Source: Pseudomonas sp. G.S.17 (GTDB lineage Bacteria > Pseudomonadota > Gammaproteobacteria > Pseudomonadales > Pseudomonadaceae). From it: a DNA stretch of 64,000 nucleotides. The position numbers were made by a program, and so were the translations under genes. Shown here piece by piece: positions 17,633 through 27,220 of this stretch (position 1 is the first letter of the stretch; each line of letters opens with the position of its first letter). The DNA is taken from positions 5,081,501-5,145,500 of the forward strand of contig NZ_CP151076.1 of the NCBI RefSeq assembly GCF_038096165.1, read 5' to 3'. The notes beneath the pieces were generated by a model. It did not search any database and had not been told where the DNA came from. It saw only the letters and a program-made list of their open reading frames with translations.

Positions 17633-18348
17633 CACCCTAAACCTTTGATAGCGCTGCCAAACGCTGCCTCGTAAAAGTAGACGAGTTTTTGCCAGTCCGC
17701 AGGGCTGAATGACGAATGGCGACGCAGTTGTTTCATGTCGTGCTGGGCCGCAGCGTATGGGGTCAGGCGACGGCGGCACTTCTCGAGGTCCAGCAGCGCG
17801 ACTTCAGCTCGGGCCTCGGAACCCTCGCCGACGACCCGGACGAAGACGTGCTTGATGTAGATGCAGCTGTGCTGCCAACGGCCGCGGTGCATGCGTGCCA
17901 GATTGACTGCCAGTTCATGGAGCATTTGCTCGTGCAGCGCTTCACCGTAGCGCTCGCGACCACCGGCCGCGTACCAGTTCTCGATTTCTTCGAAACCGTC
18001 CAGCGCAGCGGTCACCAGCAGCGCACGCCACTCGTTGTTTTCGTCACGCTCGGCACCACAGAAAATCATTTTCGGTACGTTCACGTTGAGCTGACGCAGG
18101 CCTTCCAGCGCGTCACGCTCACGCAGCACGGTGGGACGCCCGAACGGGTGCAGCCAACTGCGGTAGATGTGGCCCGTCTGGCGCTTGATGTAGATAAGCC
18201 GACCATTTTCAGTCAGGACGCGCTGCACGCCGCTTTCGCCGCCACGGCGGATGTTGGGTTCTTCTACCCACTCACCGCGCTGGTTCCAGAAATAGGCAAA
18301 GCGCTCGCCTTGGCCAACCGTCGATTCTGCTACACCTTCCACGACCAT
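17632..18348 (-). CDS. inaA: Lipopolysaccharide kinase (Kdo/WaaP family), InaA/WapQ-like
   Basis: 238 residues of the eukaryotic-kinase-like WaaP/InaA family, which phosphorylates heptose in the LPS inner core at the cytoplasmic face. Visible motifs are a Lys-containing N-lobe strand (LIYIKRQTG), RERDALEGLR, the catalytic-loop-like MHRGRWQHSCIYIKH and the metal-binding-like ALLDLEKCRRR. The ATG at 18348 has AGAGG upstream; the longer frame beginning inside the methyltransferase gene is less likely. It follows the methyltransferase gene with a 4-bp gap, forming the methyltransferase/wapQ operon described next to colRS in P. fluorescens. InaA is the name used in P. aeruginosa. Confidence 0.8.
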   Translation of the reverse strand: MVVEGVAESTVGQGERFAYFWNQRGEWVEEPNIRRGGESGVQRVLTENGRLIYIKRQTGHIYRSWLHPFGRPTVLRERDALEGLRQLNVNVPKMIFCGAERDENNEWRALLVTAALDGFEEIENWYAAGGRERYGEALHEQMLHELAVNLARMHRGRWQHSCIYIKHVFVRVVGEGSEARAEVALLDLEKCRRRLTPYAAAQHDMKQLRRHSSFSPADWQKLVYFYEAAFGSAIKGLG

Positions 18349-18352
18349 CCTG

Positions 18353-19033
18353 TTACCTCTTGCGCAATAAATAGACACGCCACATGGCGTACATCGGCAG
18401 GAAATCCATCCGCTCCTGGATTCGGAAACCTGCCTGTTCGAATTCGGCTTCTACAGTTGCCACGGGTAACACAAAGCGGTTCTGGTAACCTTCCTGCCCG
18501 TTTTCGCGGCTGCGTTTCTGCTCGCTGCGCTTGCGTTTCCAGGCTTTGAAATTGCCATCGACCCACAGCGAGATGATCACGCTGTCGCGGGTAACACGTT
18601 GAAACTCACGCAATAGCGCCAATCGGTGGGCGGCGTCGCCCACGTGGTGCAGCAGTCGCATACAAAAAATACTGTCCACGGCGTTGTCGGGCAGATTGAT
18701 AGCGAAAGCTGACGTCTGCAAGGGTTGTACCCGTTTCACCACTTCGGCGGGCTGGGCCTTGCAAGCGGTGCTGAGCATGTCCGCAGAATTGTCCGCGCCG
18801 ATGATCACACGATTGGGTTTTTCCGCCAGTAATGGCCAGAAGCGACCGGCACCGCAAGGCAAATCAAGCACCAGTCCAGGATCACCGGCCAGCTTCAACG
18901 CTTTGCGTGCCAGTTGCTCGTCGCGCCTGTGAGACAACCGTCGAGACAGATTGTCCTGATGTTTCTGTAAATATTTTTCGGCATGCTGTTGATTGTATTT
19001 ACGGGAAAACTCGAGCTCGATTCGCTTGCTCAT
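18353..19033 (-). CDS. Class I SAM-dependent methyltransferase of the ColR-linked wapQ operon
   Basis: 226 residues with a standard class I methyltransferase fold. Motif I is VLDLPCGAGRFWPLL, an acidic end of strand 2 follows (IIGADNSADML), then a later SIFCMRLLHHV segment like UbiE/Methyltransf_11 proteins. The substrate is unknown; the operon partner suggests LPS or another envelope component. GGAGATCC precedes the ATG at 19033. A ColR-box-like element lies 67-82 bp upstream at 19100-19115, so it is probably the first gene of a ColR-activated operon with the kinase and the small exported protein. Confidence 0.82.
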   Translation of the reverse strand: MSKRIELEFSRKYNQQHAEKYLQKHQDNLSRRLSHRRDEQLARKALKLAGDPGLVLDLPCGAGRFWPLLAEKPNRVIIGADNSADMLSTACKAQPAEVVKRVQPLQTSAFAINLPDNAVDSIFCMRLLHHVGDAAHRLALLREFQRVTRDSVIISLWVDGNFKAWKRKRSEQKRSRENGQEGYQNRFVLPVATVEAEFEQAGFRIQERMDFLPMYAMWRVYLLRKR

Positions 19034-19099
19034 AGTGGATCTCCTGCTTCTGATGGGGCCAACTTAGTCAGCCCAGCGTCATCGTCAGGTCATATTCAT

Positions 19100-19115
19100 G
19101 TGAAAAAAGCGTTAC
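19100..19115 (-). promoter_or_regulatory. ColR-box-like site upstream of the methyltransferase/wapQ operon
   Basis: Read on the minus strand the sequence is GTAACGCTTTTTTCAC. It fits the ColR consensus I recall from P. putida, (T/C)(T/C)NA(C/G)NN(T/C)TTTTTCAC, at 15 of 16 positions. It points towards the methyltransferase gene. The rest of the 19034-19250 gap holds nothing else I can name. Confidence 0.65.
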
Positions 19116-19250
19116 TTGGCTTGGGCAAATGTTTCTAGATTTTACAATGACTTAGCGATAGCCCGTCGCCACTATCTGTAAAAACGACGGTTTTTGCAAA
19201 GATGGAACAGCAACTGTAAAGCTGCTGCAACACCTTGTTTCGGGGAGGGA

Positions 19251-20534
19251 TTAGCGGGGTTTGAGCTTGACGCTGAAGCGACATCCATTAGGCTCCATTG
19301 GACTCAGGTTGACCGTCCAGCCCTGGTTTTCGCATATCCGCTGCACCAGTGACAGGCCCAGCCCGAGCCCTTCGCCGCGCTGCTCGTTGCCGCGCACGAA
19401 CGGTTCGAACATTGCCTCGCGCTTTTCTTCCGGAATGCCCACCCCGCTGTCCTCCACCAGGAAGCCATCGGCCTGTAACGTCAGAGTAATGAAGCCGCTA
19501 TCGGTGTAATGCAGCGCGTTGCGCAGCAGGTTGCCCATCACGGCATGCAGAAACGTGGCGTTGTACAAGGTATCCGACGACTGGTTGGCCGCTTCCGGAT
19601 AAAAGTTCAGCGTCAGGCCCTTGCTCTCGATGGGGCCGCGCCACAGCGCGACCAGCTGTTCAGCGACGCTGCACAGGCCTACTTTCGGGGTCATGGTCGC
19701 GTCTTCACGCTGAGTGCGGGCCAGCATCAGGAAGGTTTGCACGAGGTCGCGCATTTCTTCGCAAGCGCGGGCAATACGCTCCACCTGAGCACGGGCGCGG
19801 GTATCCAGTGCAGGGTTCTCAAGCAGCAACTCACAGGAACTGGCCAACACCATCAATGGCGTGCGCAACTCGTGGCTCACATCGCTGGTGAACATACGCT
19901 CGCGGGTCAGGGCGCTGCGCAAGCGGCCCAGCGTGGCGTCGAAAGCCACGGCCAGCTCGCCCACTTCGTCTGCCGCGTAATCCGGCGCCAGCGGTGGTGC
20001 CAGCCCGAGGAGTTGATCGCGGTGCCGGACTTGTCTGGCAAGGCGCACCACCGGAGCCATGACCCGCCGAGCCAGGACCCAGCCGAGAAACACAGCCAAC
20101 GCCAGCGCCAGCACGAACCCGACCAGCACCACGGCGAACAGGACGCGCTCACGCTCTTCGAAATCGCTTTGATCCTGCAGCAATACATAACGCCGACCGT
20201 CGACCACCTCGACCATCGCGTGGTAAGACAATGGCCCGCGAAACACCTCGTGAAATCCCGGCTCAAGGTGGCGCAGGTCCTTGGGCACGTCGAAGTCTCC
20301 CGGACCGCCACTGAAATAGAACAGCTGGTCGGGTTCGGGACGGTGGCTCCAGTCGCTGACGCTGTCCATCAGCAGCAGGCGATTAAGATCACCGCCCAGA
20401 CCTGAGGAAATCAGTTTTTCTTCGACCAGGTGTACCGTGGCGACGATGCCCATGGCGAATGATCCCGCCACCAGTGCACTCATCAGAGCAAAGGCAATGA
20501 TGATCCGCTGGGCAAGGCTTTGCTTAAACTCCAT
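19251..20534 (-). CDS. colS: Sensor histidine kinase ColS
   Basis: 427 residues: TM1 (about 10-32), a short periplasmic domain of roughly 100 residues, TM2 (about 140-165), HAMP, a HisKA domain with H-box DVSHELRTPL and a HATPase_c domain with N-box (NLLRNALHY) and G-boxes (DSGVGIPEE, GEGLGLGLSLV). The start ATG 20534 overlaps the colR stop by 11 bp; the longer upstream frame is only colR read in another frame. ColS senses excess zinc, iron and some other metals and membrane stress in pseudomonads, and phosphorylates ColR. Assignment rests on domains and on the linked methyltransferase/wapQ genes. Confidence 0.88.
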   Translation of the reverse strand: MEFKQSLAQRIIIAFALMSALVAGSFAMGIVATVHLVEEKLISSGLGGDLNRLLLMDSVSDWSHRPEPDQLFYFSGGPGDFDVPKDLRHLEPGFHEVFRGPLSYHAMVEVVDGRRYVLLQDQSDFEERERVLFAVVLVGFVLALALAVFLGWVLARRVMAPVVRLARQVRHRDQLLGLAPPLAPDYAADEVGELAVAFDATLGRLRSALTRERMFTSDVSHELRTPLMVLASSCELLLENPALDTRARAQVERIARACEEMRDLVQTFLMLARTQREDATMTPKVGLCSVAEQLVALWRGPIESKGLTLNFYPEAANQSSDTLYNATFLHAVMGNLLRNALHYTDSGFITLTLQADGFLVEDSGVGIPEEKREAMFEPFVRGNEQRGEGLGLGLSLVQRICENQGWTVNLSPMEPNGCRFSVKLKPR

Positions 20535-21207
20535 CTCGGCCCTCGGCCAAGCGGTATCCGACGCCGTGCACGGTTTGCAGCAGCGGTTTGGCAAACGGCT
20601 TGTCGATCACCTGACGCAATTGGTGAACGTGACTGCGCAGGCTGTCGCTGTCCGGGCAATCATCGCCCCACAGGGCCTCTTCGAGAATCTCGCGGCGCAA
20701 CACGTGCGGGCTTTTCTGCATCAGTACCGCGAGCAGTTTCAGGCCCACCGGGTTGAGCTTGAGCAGCCGCCCTTCGCGGGTGACTTCCAGGGTATCCAGG
20801 TCGTAGATCAGATCGGCCACCTGCAAGGTCCGTCGACCGCCGCCTTGCGCCCGGCGCAATACCGCTTCGATACGCGCGGCGAGTTCGGACAAGGCAAACG
20901 GCTTGAGCAAGTAATCGTCGGCGCCGGAGCGGAAGCCTTGCAAACGGTCATCCAGTTGATCACGGGCCGTCAGCATGATGACCGGCGTGTCGCGGCGGGC
21001 GTCTTCGCGCAGGCGCTTGCACAAGGTATAGCCGTCGATGCCAGGCAACATAATATCGAGCACGATCAGGTCGTAATGTTCGGTTGCCGCCAGATGCAGT
21101 CCGGAAAGCCCATCCTGTGCACAATCGACGGTATAGCCCTTCATGCCCAAGTAGTCCGCGAGGTTGGCAAGGATGTCGCGGTTGTCTTCAACGAGCAGAA
21201 TTCGCAT
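20524..21207 (-). CDS. colR: OmpR-family response regulator ColR
   Basis: 227 residues. The receiver domain begins MRILLVEDNRD, has phospho-acceptor Asp in LIVLDIMLPG (about residue 51), conserved Thr (IMLTAR) and Lys (DYLLKPF). A winged-helix DNA-binding domain occupies the C-terminal half (RSHVHQLRQVIDKPF). The ATG at 21207 is supported by GGAGAGG upstream. ColR activates envelope-maintenance genes; two ColR-box-like sites flank this operon, before the methyltransferase and before the divergent phosphatase gene. Confidence 0.88.
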   Translation of the reverse strand: MRILLVEDNRDILANLADYLGMKGYTVDCAQDGLSGLHLAATEHYDLIVLDIMLPGIDGYTLCKRLREDARRDTPVIMLTARDQLDDRLQGFRSGADDYLLKPFALSELAARIEAVLRRAQGGGRRTLQVADLIYDLDTLEVTREGRLLKLNPVGLKLLAVLMQKSPHVLRREILEEALWGDDCPDSDSLRSHVHQLRQVIDKPFAKPLLQTVHGVGYRLAEGRDGV

Positions 21208-21281
21208 GGTGCACCTCTCCGTATGCAATAAGGCTGGCGCAGCTTAAGGCCAAGTCAGCCATAGAACCAGTGTCGAATGGC

Positions 21282-21297
21282 TTAACGTTTTTTTCAC
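21282..21297 (+). promoter_or_regulatory. ColR-box-like site upstream of the PAP2 phosphatase gene
   Basis: TTAACGTTTTTTTCAC fits the recalled ColR consensus at every defined position. It lies 94 bp before the phosphatase ATG in the colR-phosphatase divergent gap and is oriented towards the phosphatase, like the first site towards its operon. Confidence 0.68.
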
Positions 21298-21390
21298 CAG
21301 CAGTTCACGGGCTAACGACAGCCAAGAAACCAGACTAGTCGCACCTCGGCGTACCGCGCGAGGTTTCCCTTCTGCTGATCTGGATCCGAC

Positions 21391-22134
21391 ATGTCGAGAG
21401 CTTCCGTCCTGCCTTACTCGCGCCCGCTCAACTTATGGATAGTCCTGGGTATTCCTGCCATAACCGCCGTTGTTCTGATTTTGCTGGAACTGACGGACCT
21501 GGATATGAACATCGCCAAGCTCGTCTATGATCCGGCTGCGGGCGAGTTCATTGGCAGACATAGTTATTTCCTCGAAAACGTCATGCATGACTGGGCCAAG
21601 AATGCCGTGATCGCGGGCGGCGTTTTCTCGCTGGTCGCGTTCATCGCCTCGTTCAAGGTCAAGCGCTTGATGCCGTGGCGCCGGGAGCTGGGGTGTCTGG
21701 TGCTGTCCATGGCGCTGTCTACCAGCTTCGTCACGCCGGTAAAAGTGGTGACCTCGGTGCAATGCCCGTGGAGCCTGACCGAGTTTGGCGGCAAGGAAAC
21801 CTACAGCGAACTGCTCAGCCCGCGTCCTGAGACCGACAAGCCGGGGCGTTGCTGGCCCGGCGGCCACGCGGCAACCGGCTTCACGCTGTTTGCACTGTTC
21901 TTCATGTTCCGCGACCGCCGCCCACGCCTGGCAAAAGCAGGGCTGATCTTTGCTCTTGGCCTTGGGATCGCATTTTCCGTCGGGCGCATGCTGCAAGGCG
22001 CACACTTCTTCTCGCATAACGTCTGGACAGCGGTGTTCTGCTGGCTGATCTGTCTGGGATCGTATTACGCGGTGTTGTACCGACCGGTGCCGAAACTGGC
22101 GCGGGAGGTTGGGGCGCAGCGGACAGCAAGCTAA
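21391..22134 (+). CDS. PAP2 superfamily membrane phosphatase, probably acting on lipid A or other envelope lipid phosphates
   Basis: 247 residues with about six membrane segments. The three PAP2 motifs are present in a variant form: KVVTSVQCP for KxxxxxxRP, PGGH for PSGH and GRMLQGAHFFSH for SRxxxxxHxxxD. The catalytic His residues of motifs 2 and 3 are kept. This CPW/PGGH variant occurs in a bacterial subfamily that includes lipid A-associated phosphatases. The substrate cannot be read from sequence. A ColR-box-like site upstream suggests it is part of the ColR envelope regulon and divergent from colR. Confidence 0.8.
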   Translation: MSRASVLPYSRPLNLWIVLGIPAITAVVLILLELTDLDMNIAKLVYDPAAGEFIGRHSYFLENVMHDWAKNAVIAGGVFSLVAFIASFKVKRLMPWRRELGCLVLSMALSTSFVTPVKVVTSVQCPWSLTEFGGKETYSELLSPRPETDKPGRCWPGGHAATGFTLFALFFMFRDRRPRLAKAGLIFALGLGIAFSVGRMLQGAHFFSHNVWTAVFCWLICLGSYYAVLYRPVPKLAREVGAQRTAS

Positions 22135-22137
22135 CCC

Positions 22138-22220
22138 TGTGTAGGAGCCAACTTGTTGGCGAGACATCGGTCCTGCGAAATGAGGGATATCGCTTCGCGA
22201 ACAAGTTCGCTGCTATGTAG
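22138..22220. repeat. REPIN-like palindrome pair
   Basis: Arms GTAGGAGCCAACTTGTTGGC (22141-22160) and CGCTTCGCGAACAAGTTCGC (22191-22210) lie in the convergent gap between the phosphatase and groEL. Confidence 0.65.
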
Positions 22221-22237
22221 ACCCTCTACCGCAGCCC

Positions 22238-22271
22238 ATAAAAAAACCCCGCACCAGGCGGGGTTTTTTAT
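22238..22271. terminator. Bidirectional Rho-independent terminator (groEL / PAP2 gene)
   Basis: AAAAAACCCCGC / GCGGGGTTTTTT with the loop ACCAG gives a perfect 12-bp stem with A- and T-tracts on both sides. It can end groESL on the minus strand and the phosphatase transcript on the plus strand. Confidence 0.9.
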
Positions 22272-22298
22272 GGATATTGCTTTGGGGGTGAAGCTGGC

Positions 22299-23957
<1,659 letters not shown>

Positions 23958-23994
23958 TTAAATACTTAGTAGTAACGGAAGGTAGCGGGAGGAC

Positions 23995-24288
23995 TCAGGC
24001 TTCGACGACCGCGAGAATTTCGTTCTCGCTCATCACCAGCAGGTCTTCGCCATCAACTTTCACAGTGTTGCTGCCGGAGTACGGGCCAAACACTACTTTG
24101 TCACCCACTTTCACGGCCAGCGCACGCACTTCACCGTTGTCCAGCACGCGGCCGGTACCCACAGCGAGGATCTCGCCACGGTTTGGCTTTTCAGCAGCCG
24201 AACCCGGCAGAACAATACCGCCAGCAGTTTTCGATTCTTCTTCGCTGCGACGGATTACGACGCGGTCATGCAGAGGACGAAGCTTCAT
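23995..24288 (-). CDS. groES: Co-chaperonin GroES
   Basis: 97 residues with the GroES signature [14 protein letters not shown] at the N-terminus and the mobile loop ([18 protein letters not shown]). It caps GroEL. GGAGATCG-type sequence precedes the ATG. The gene has a 140-nt leader containing GC-rich hairpins (GGTTCGCGAGCGAACC and CCGGCGTTGCCGG) and a sigma-32-like promoter at 24428-24456. Confidence 0.97.
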   Translation of the reverse strand: MKLRPLHDRVVIRRSEEESKTAGGIVLPGSAAEKPNRGEILAVGTGRVLDNGEVRALAVKVGDKVVFGPYSGSNTVKVDGEDLLVMSENEILAVVEA

Positions 24289-24427
24289 TGTCGATCTCCT
24301 AATTATGGTTTTTAAACGGCCGGTGACGACACCAGCGGGCTAGTACATCCGGCGTTGCCGGTTACGGTTCGCGAGCGAACCGCAGAATACGGTCTGGCAA
24401 TCGAGCCAGAAACCTTGCGGTGACCCA

Positions 24428-24456
24428 TACATAAGGGCGGGCAAGGTGATTACAAG
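24428..24456 (-). promoter_or_regulatory. Sigma-32-type heat-shock promoter of groESL
   Basis: On the minus strand, CTTGTA (24456-24451), a 14-bp spacer and CCTTATGTA (24436-24428) match the sigma-32 pattern CTTGAA-N13/14-CCCCATNTA in 5 of 6 and 7 of 9 positions (counting the N as a match). It is about 140 bp before groES. Confidence 0.65.
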
Positions 24457-24503
24457 GCTTGGGGGATAATTTTTTTGCTTGAGTGCGACAGCTGCCAAAA
24501 CCG

Positions 24504-24527
24504 ATGTGGCACCCGCAGGTGCCACAT
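24504..24527 (-). terminator. Terminator-like hairpin after fxsA
   Basis: The perfect 10-bp stem ATGTGGCACC / GGTGCCACAT has a CGCA loop. It sits 22 bp past the fxsA stop and is followed on the minus strand by CGGTTTT, a modest U-tract. Confidence 0.65.
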
Positions 24528-24549
24528 TCATTGAGTCGCAGGCGACTTA

Positions 24550-25032
24550 TTACTTGTCGCGATGCTCAAACTCGCCTTCGATCACGTCCGGCTCGCGAGT
24601 CGGCGGATGGATCGCACCGGGACGGCTCGGACCGTTGCTGGTCGGCATGTCTTCGCTGAACGCGCGTTGCCGAATGGCCTGTTCCTCGGCGCGTCGACGC
24701 AGCTTGTTGACCAGCACTCGACGAGTCACCGGCAACAGGCAGATCACGCCCAGGATGTCGCTGATGAAACCCGGCAACAGCAGCAGCCCGCCGCCGACCG
24801 CAATCATCAGGCCTTCCATCATTTGCTGCGCAGGCAGCTCACCGCGCGACAGGGCTTCACGCGCCCGCAGTGCAGTGGCGAACCCGGCCACGCGAATCAC
24901 AAAAATGCCGAGCATGGACGTCGCCACGACCAGCAGGAACGTCGGCAAAAAGCCGATGGACATGGCTACCCGAACCAGAACAAACAGCTCGAGCACCGGA
25001 AATAGTAGAAAGAGCAGCAAAAAAACACGCAT
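24550..25032 (-). CDS. fxsA: FxsA family inner-membrane protein
   Basis: 160 residues. Several hydrophobic segments occupy the first 110 residues (MRVFLLLFLLFPVLELFVLV; TFLLVVATSMLGIFVIRVAG; GLMIAVGGGLLLLPGFISD), followed by a hydrophilic tail. This is the FxsA layout; E. coli FxsA overproduction relieves phage T7 exclusion by F plasmid. The cellular role in Pseudomonas is unknown. GAGGAAG precedes the ATG at 25032. Location upstream of groES matches other pseudomonads. Confidence 0.85.
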   Translation of the reverse strand: MRVFLLLFLLFPVLELFVLVRVAMSIGFLPTFLLVVATSMLGIFVIRVAGFATALRAREALSRGELPAQQMMEGLMIAVGGGLLLLPGFISDILGVICLLPVTRRVLVNKLRRRAEEQAIRQRAFSEDMPTSNGPSRPGAIHPPTREPDVIEGEFEHRDK

Positions 25033-25098
25033 CAAATGACTTCCTCAACGCAAGAATGCCTTGCAGTAGACCTTAGGTGACGTCGCAAATACGTGAAT

Positions 25099-25830
25099 TC
25101 AAGCGTCTTGCGCATCACGGACCGGCCATTTCTCCGCGTGAGCCAGCTGAACCAAGGCTTCGCGGACTTGTGTCGGCGTATTACAGGGCTCCGCAAAGGG
25201 CAACCAGTATAGGCCCTGACCGATACGCAGGTGCATTCCTTCACTGTCGACGCCGGCCATTTGCGCCGGTTCACTCTGGGGCAATTCCGTGAGTTGTACG
25301 TAGTGGGCGATGGCCTTGGCGTGATCTTCATTCATGTGTTCGACCATGCTGGTTTCCGCAGCGCCTGCGAAGGGATTCGCCAGCGCGACGTTATCGAGCC
25401 AGTGAATCGCGCCGAAGCCGCCGATGAAGCGATAGCGCACCGGAGTCAGCACCCAGAAATCGAAATCATGGGCGGTGTGATAGCTGCGCGATTCGGGGAA
25501 ATAGCGGTAATAACGCTGGGCTGCCGCTTCCACCGCAGCCGGATCGCTGAGTTTCTCGGCTTCGGCCATGACCGTGACGCGCCCGGTTGCCTGAACATCC
25601 ACCGCTTCGCGCTCGCCCACCAGCAATGAGCACTTCGGGTCCAGGCCCAGATTGTGAGTGTGTTGCGCGATGCGACTGATCAGGATCAGCGGCCGGCCCT
25701 GCCCGTCCAGGCAATAAGGCACGGAGGAGCCAAACGGGAAACCCGGCATGGACTTGGAATGGGTCGACAAAACCCCTCGGTATTCCTTGAGCAGCAGTTC
25801 TCGTGCTTGCTTGGCGGCCTTGATGCTCAT
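25099..25830 (-). CDS. HugZ/HutZ-family heme-utilisation protein (pyridoxamine 5'-phosphate oxidase-like split barrel)
   Basis: 243 residues. The N-terminal split-barrel domain (about 10-150: GVLSTHSKSMPGFPFGSSVP, LILISRIAQHTHNL, CSLLVGE) is followed by a DUF2470 domain (MVEHMNEDHAKAIAHYVQL, then GVDSEGMHLR). This two-domain layout is shared with HugZ/HutZ heme oxygenase-like proteins. The HMNEDH segment provides conserved acidic and His residues. Heme degradation is inferred from the family; flavin binding is the alternative. ATG 25830 has GGGAG upstream; the longer upstream frame is rejected. A perfect 7-2-7 inverted repeat lies 33 bp before the start. Confidence 0.72.
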   Translation of the reverse strand: MSIKAAKQARELLLKEYRGVLSTHSKSMPGFPFGSSVPYCLDGQGRPLILISRIAQHTHNLGLDPKCSLLVGEREAVDVQATGRVTVMAEAEKLSDPAAVEAAAQRYYRYFPESRSYHTAHDFDFWVLTPVRYRFIGGFGAIHWLDNVALANPFAGAAETSMVEHMNEDHAKAIAHYVQLTELPQSEPAQMAGVDSEGMHLRIGQGLYWLPFAEPCNTPTQVREALVQLAHAEKWPVRDAQDA

Positions 25831-25862
25831 TGTTTGACTCCCAGGAACAGTTCCGTCAGTAA

Positions 25863-25878
25863 ATTCTGCGAGCAGAAT
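25863..25878. promoter_or_regulatory. Perfect inverted repeat upstream of the HugZ-like gene, possible operator
   Basis: ATTCTGCGAGCAGAAT consists of ATTCTGC and its exact inverse separated by GA. It is 33 bp upstream of the start on the minus strand. It does not match Fur or LexA patterns well, so the binding protein is unknown. Confidence 0.35.
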
Positions 25879-25970
25879 AACAATGAGCTGCGCAATGGGC
25901 ACGGGGAAAGGCGTTTTGCGGCGAGGGAGGGCTGTATGTCCCACGGCGAGACTAGGTTGACCTTGCCGAC

Positions 25971-26045
25971 GCCTTCCCGGATAAATCCGGTCCCACGGGT
26001 TGATCGGATGCCATTATGGGAGCGAATTTATTCGCGAAAACGTCG
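25971..26045. repeat. REPIN-like palindrome pair
   Basis: Arms CTTCCCGGATAAATCCGGTC (25973-25992) and GGGAGCGAATTTATTCGCGA (26018-26037). They are the same two arm types as at 1358 and 36292 but each is inverted, so their relative orientation is reversed. It lies between the DUF481 gene end and the HugZ-like promoter. Confidence 0.72.
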
Positions 26046-26055
26046 ACCGTATTGC

Positions 26056-27063
26056 TTACCAGGTCACACCAAACCCTGCTGTGTAACGGGTTTTATCAAG
26101 ATCGCCATCGCTGGAGCCGCTGATCAGGTCTTTCTCGGCTTTGAGGTTCAACGACGCCCAGTCGGTGACTTTGTAGCGCAAGCCGACTTCGGCTTCCAGG
26201 CTGTAATCCGCCACGCCGCTGATTGGCTTGCCCAGTTCGCCGTTGGTGAAGAACTCGACTTTTTTGCCGATCAGGAAGCGGTTGTAGTCCCAGGTGCCGG
26301 CCACGGAATAGAAGTTGTCCTTCTCGCCGTTGGAGTATTCAAAGTCAGTACGGTTGACCAGTGCGCCCAGTTTGAAAGCACCCAGCTCATCGTCCCAGAA
26401 CTGATAGCCAGGACCGGTACCGACCGTGCGCTGACGGGAGAGGTCTTCGATCTTGTCGCGCTTGTAGTTGACGCGACCGTCCCAGAACCATTTTTCGGTC
26501 AGGAAACGGTCGATGGAGTATTCGGCGCTCCAGTTGTCAGTGGTAGTCCGCTCGTCGGTGCTTTCGCGGTTGTACTCGCCTTTGGCGTTATGCCGCCATT
26601 GACCGTGACGCGCGGAAGTCTTGAAGGCCACGTTGTAGTCGTCGGTGTCGTTCTCGGCCCGCTGGAAATCCAGGGCGGCGTCGATGTTGCCCTTCCACAC
26701 CAGATCGGTAACGATCGGCTTGGGCTTCATGATCTGCTGGATGCTGGCCAACTCGACGGTCTTCGGCGCTTCGCCATTGAGCAGCGTGACCTTGCCGTCA
26801 TCGGACGCTTGCAGCGACTTGGCGATTTCACCCTGATACTGATCCTGCTTGACCAGCAGCTTCTGATCGCTCTCGAGGGTCTTTACCTGTTTCCAGTCGA
26901 GCGGGATCGCACCGGCGTAGGTGGTTTCGATCAGCAGCTTGCCGCCGTCGAAAACCTTGATGGTCCCGGTCAGCTTGTCACCGTTCTTCAACCAGACGGT
27001 ATCAGCGAGCAAGGGCGTGGAAATGCAGGCAACAGCGAGGCACAACAGGGTTCTGTTCAACAT
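26056..27063 (-). CDS. DUF481 (YdiY-like) outer-membrane beta-barrel protein
   Basis: 335 residues. A Sec signal peptide (MLNRTLLCLAVACISTPLLA) precedes a roughly 110-residue periplasmic domain (WLKNGDKLTGTIKVFDGGKL), then alternating amphipathic strands to a C-terminal Trp (AGFGVTW), the usual end signal for outer-membrane barrels. This fits DUF481. The function is unknown. ATG 27063 gives the proper signal peptide. Confidence 0.8.
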   Translation of the reverse strand: MLNRTLLCLAVACISTPLLADTVWLKNGDKLTGTIKVFDGGKLLIETTYAGAIPLDWKQVKTLESDQKLLVKQDQYQGEIAKSLQASDDGKVTLLNGEAPKTVELASIQQIMKPKPIVTDLVWKGNIDAALDFQRAENDTDDYNVAFKTSARHGQWRHNAKGEYNRESTDERTTTDNWSAEYSIDRFLTEKWFWDGRVNYKRDKIEDLSRQRTVGTGPGYQFWDDELGAFKLGALVNRTDFEYSNGEKDNFYSVAGTWDYNRFLIGKKVEFFTNGELGKPISGVADYSLEAEVGLRYKVTDWASLNLKAEKDLISGSSDGDLDKTRYTAGFGVTW

Positions 27064-27220
27064 AAGCAACGACTAGGCTCAGTAAGCGGAAAATCGGGCA
27101 TCATCCGTAGATGACGTCAAGGCAATCGAAGACCGCCGCGGGCATAGCAATCACAGACCATCGGATTATTCCGTAGTTCCGCAGTGCGGTGTATACACCC
27201 AATTAAACAGGAATAAAGCC

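Noticed and set aside
17405-17779. Longer 124-residue version of the small exported protein
   Set aside because: The extension lies inside the LPS kinase gene in another frame and would place the signal peptide internally; the ATG at 17632 is coupled to the kinase stop.
19150-19200. CCGTCG...CGACGG-TTTTT considered as a terminator for colS
   Set aside because: The T-run is on the plus strand whereas colS is on the minus strand, and the stem is only 6 bp with a long loop.
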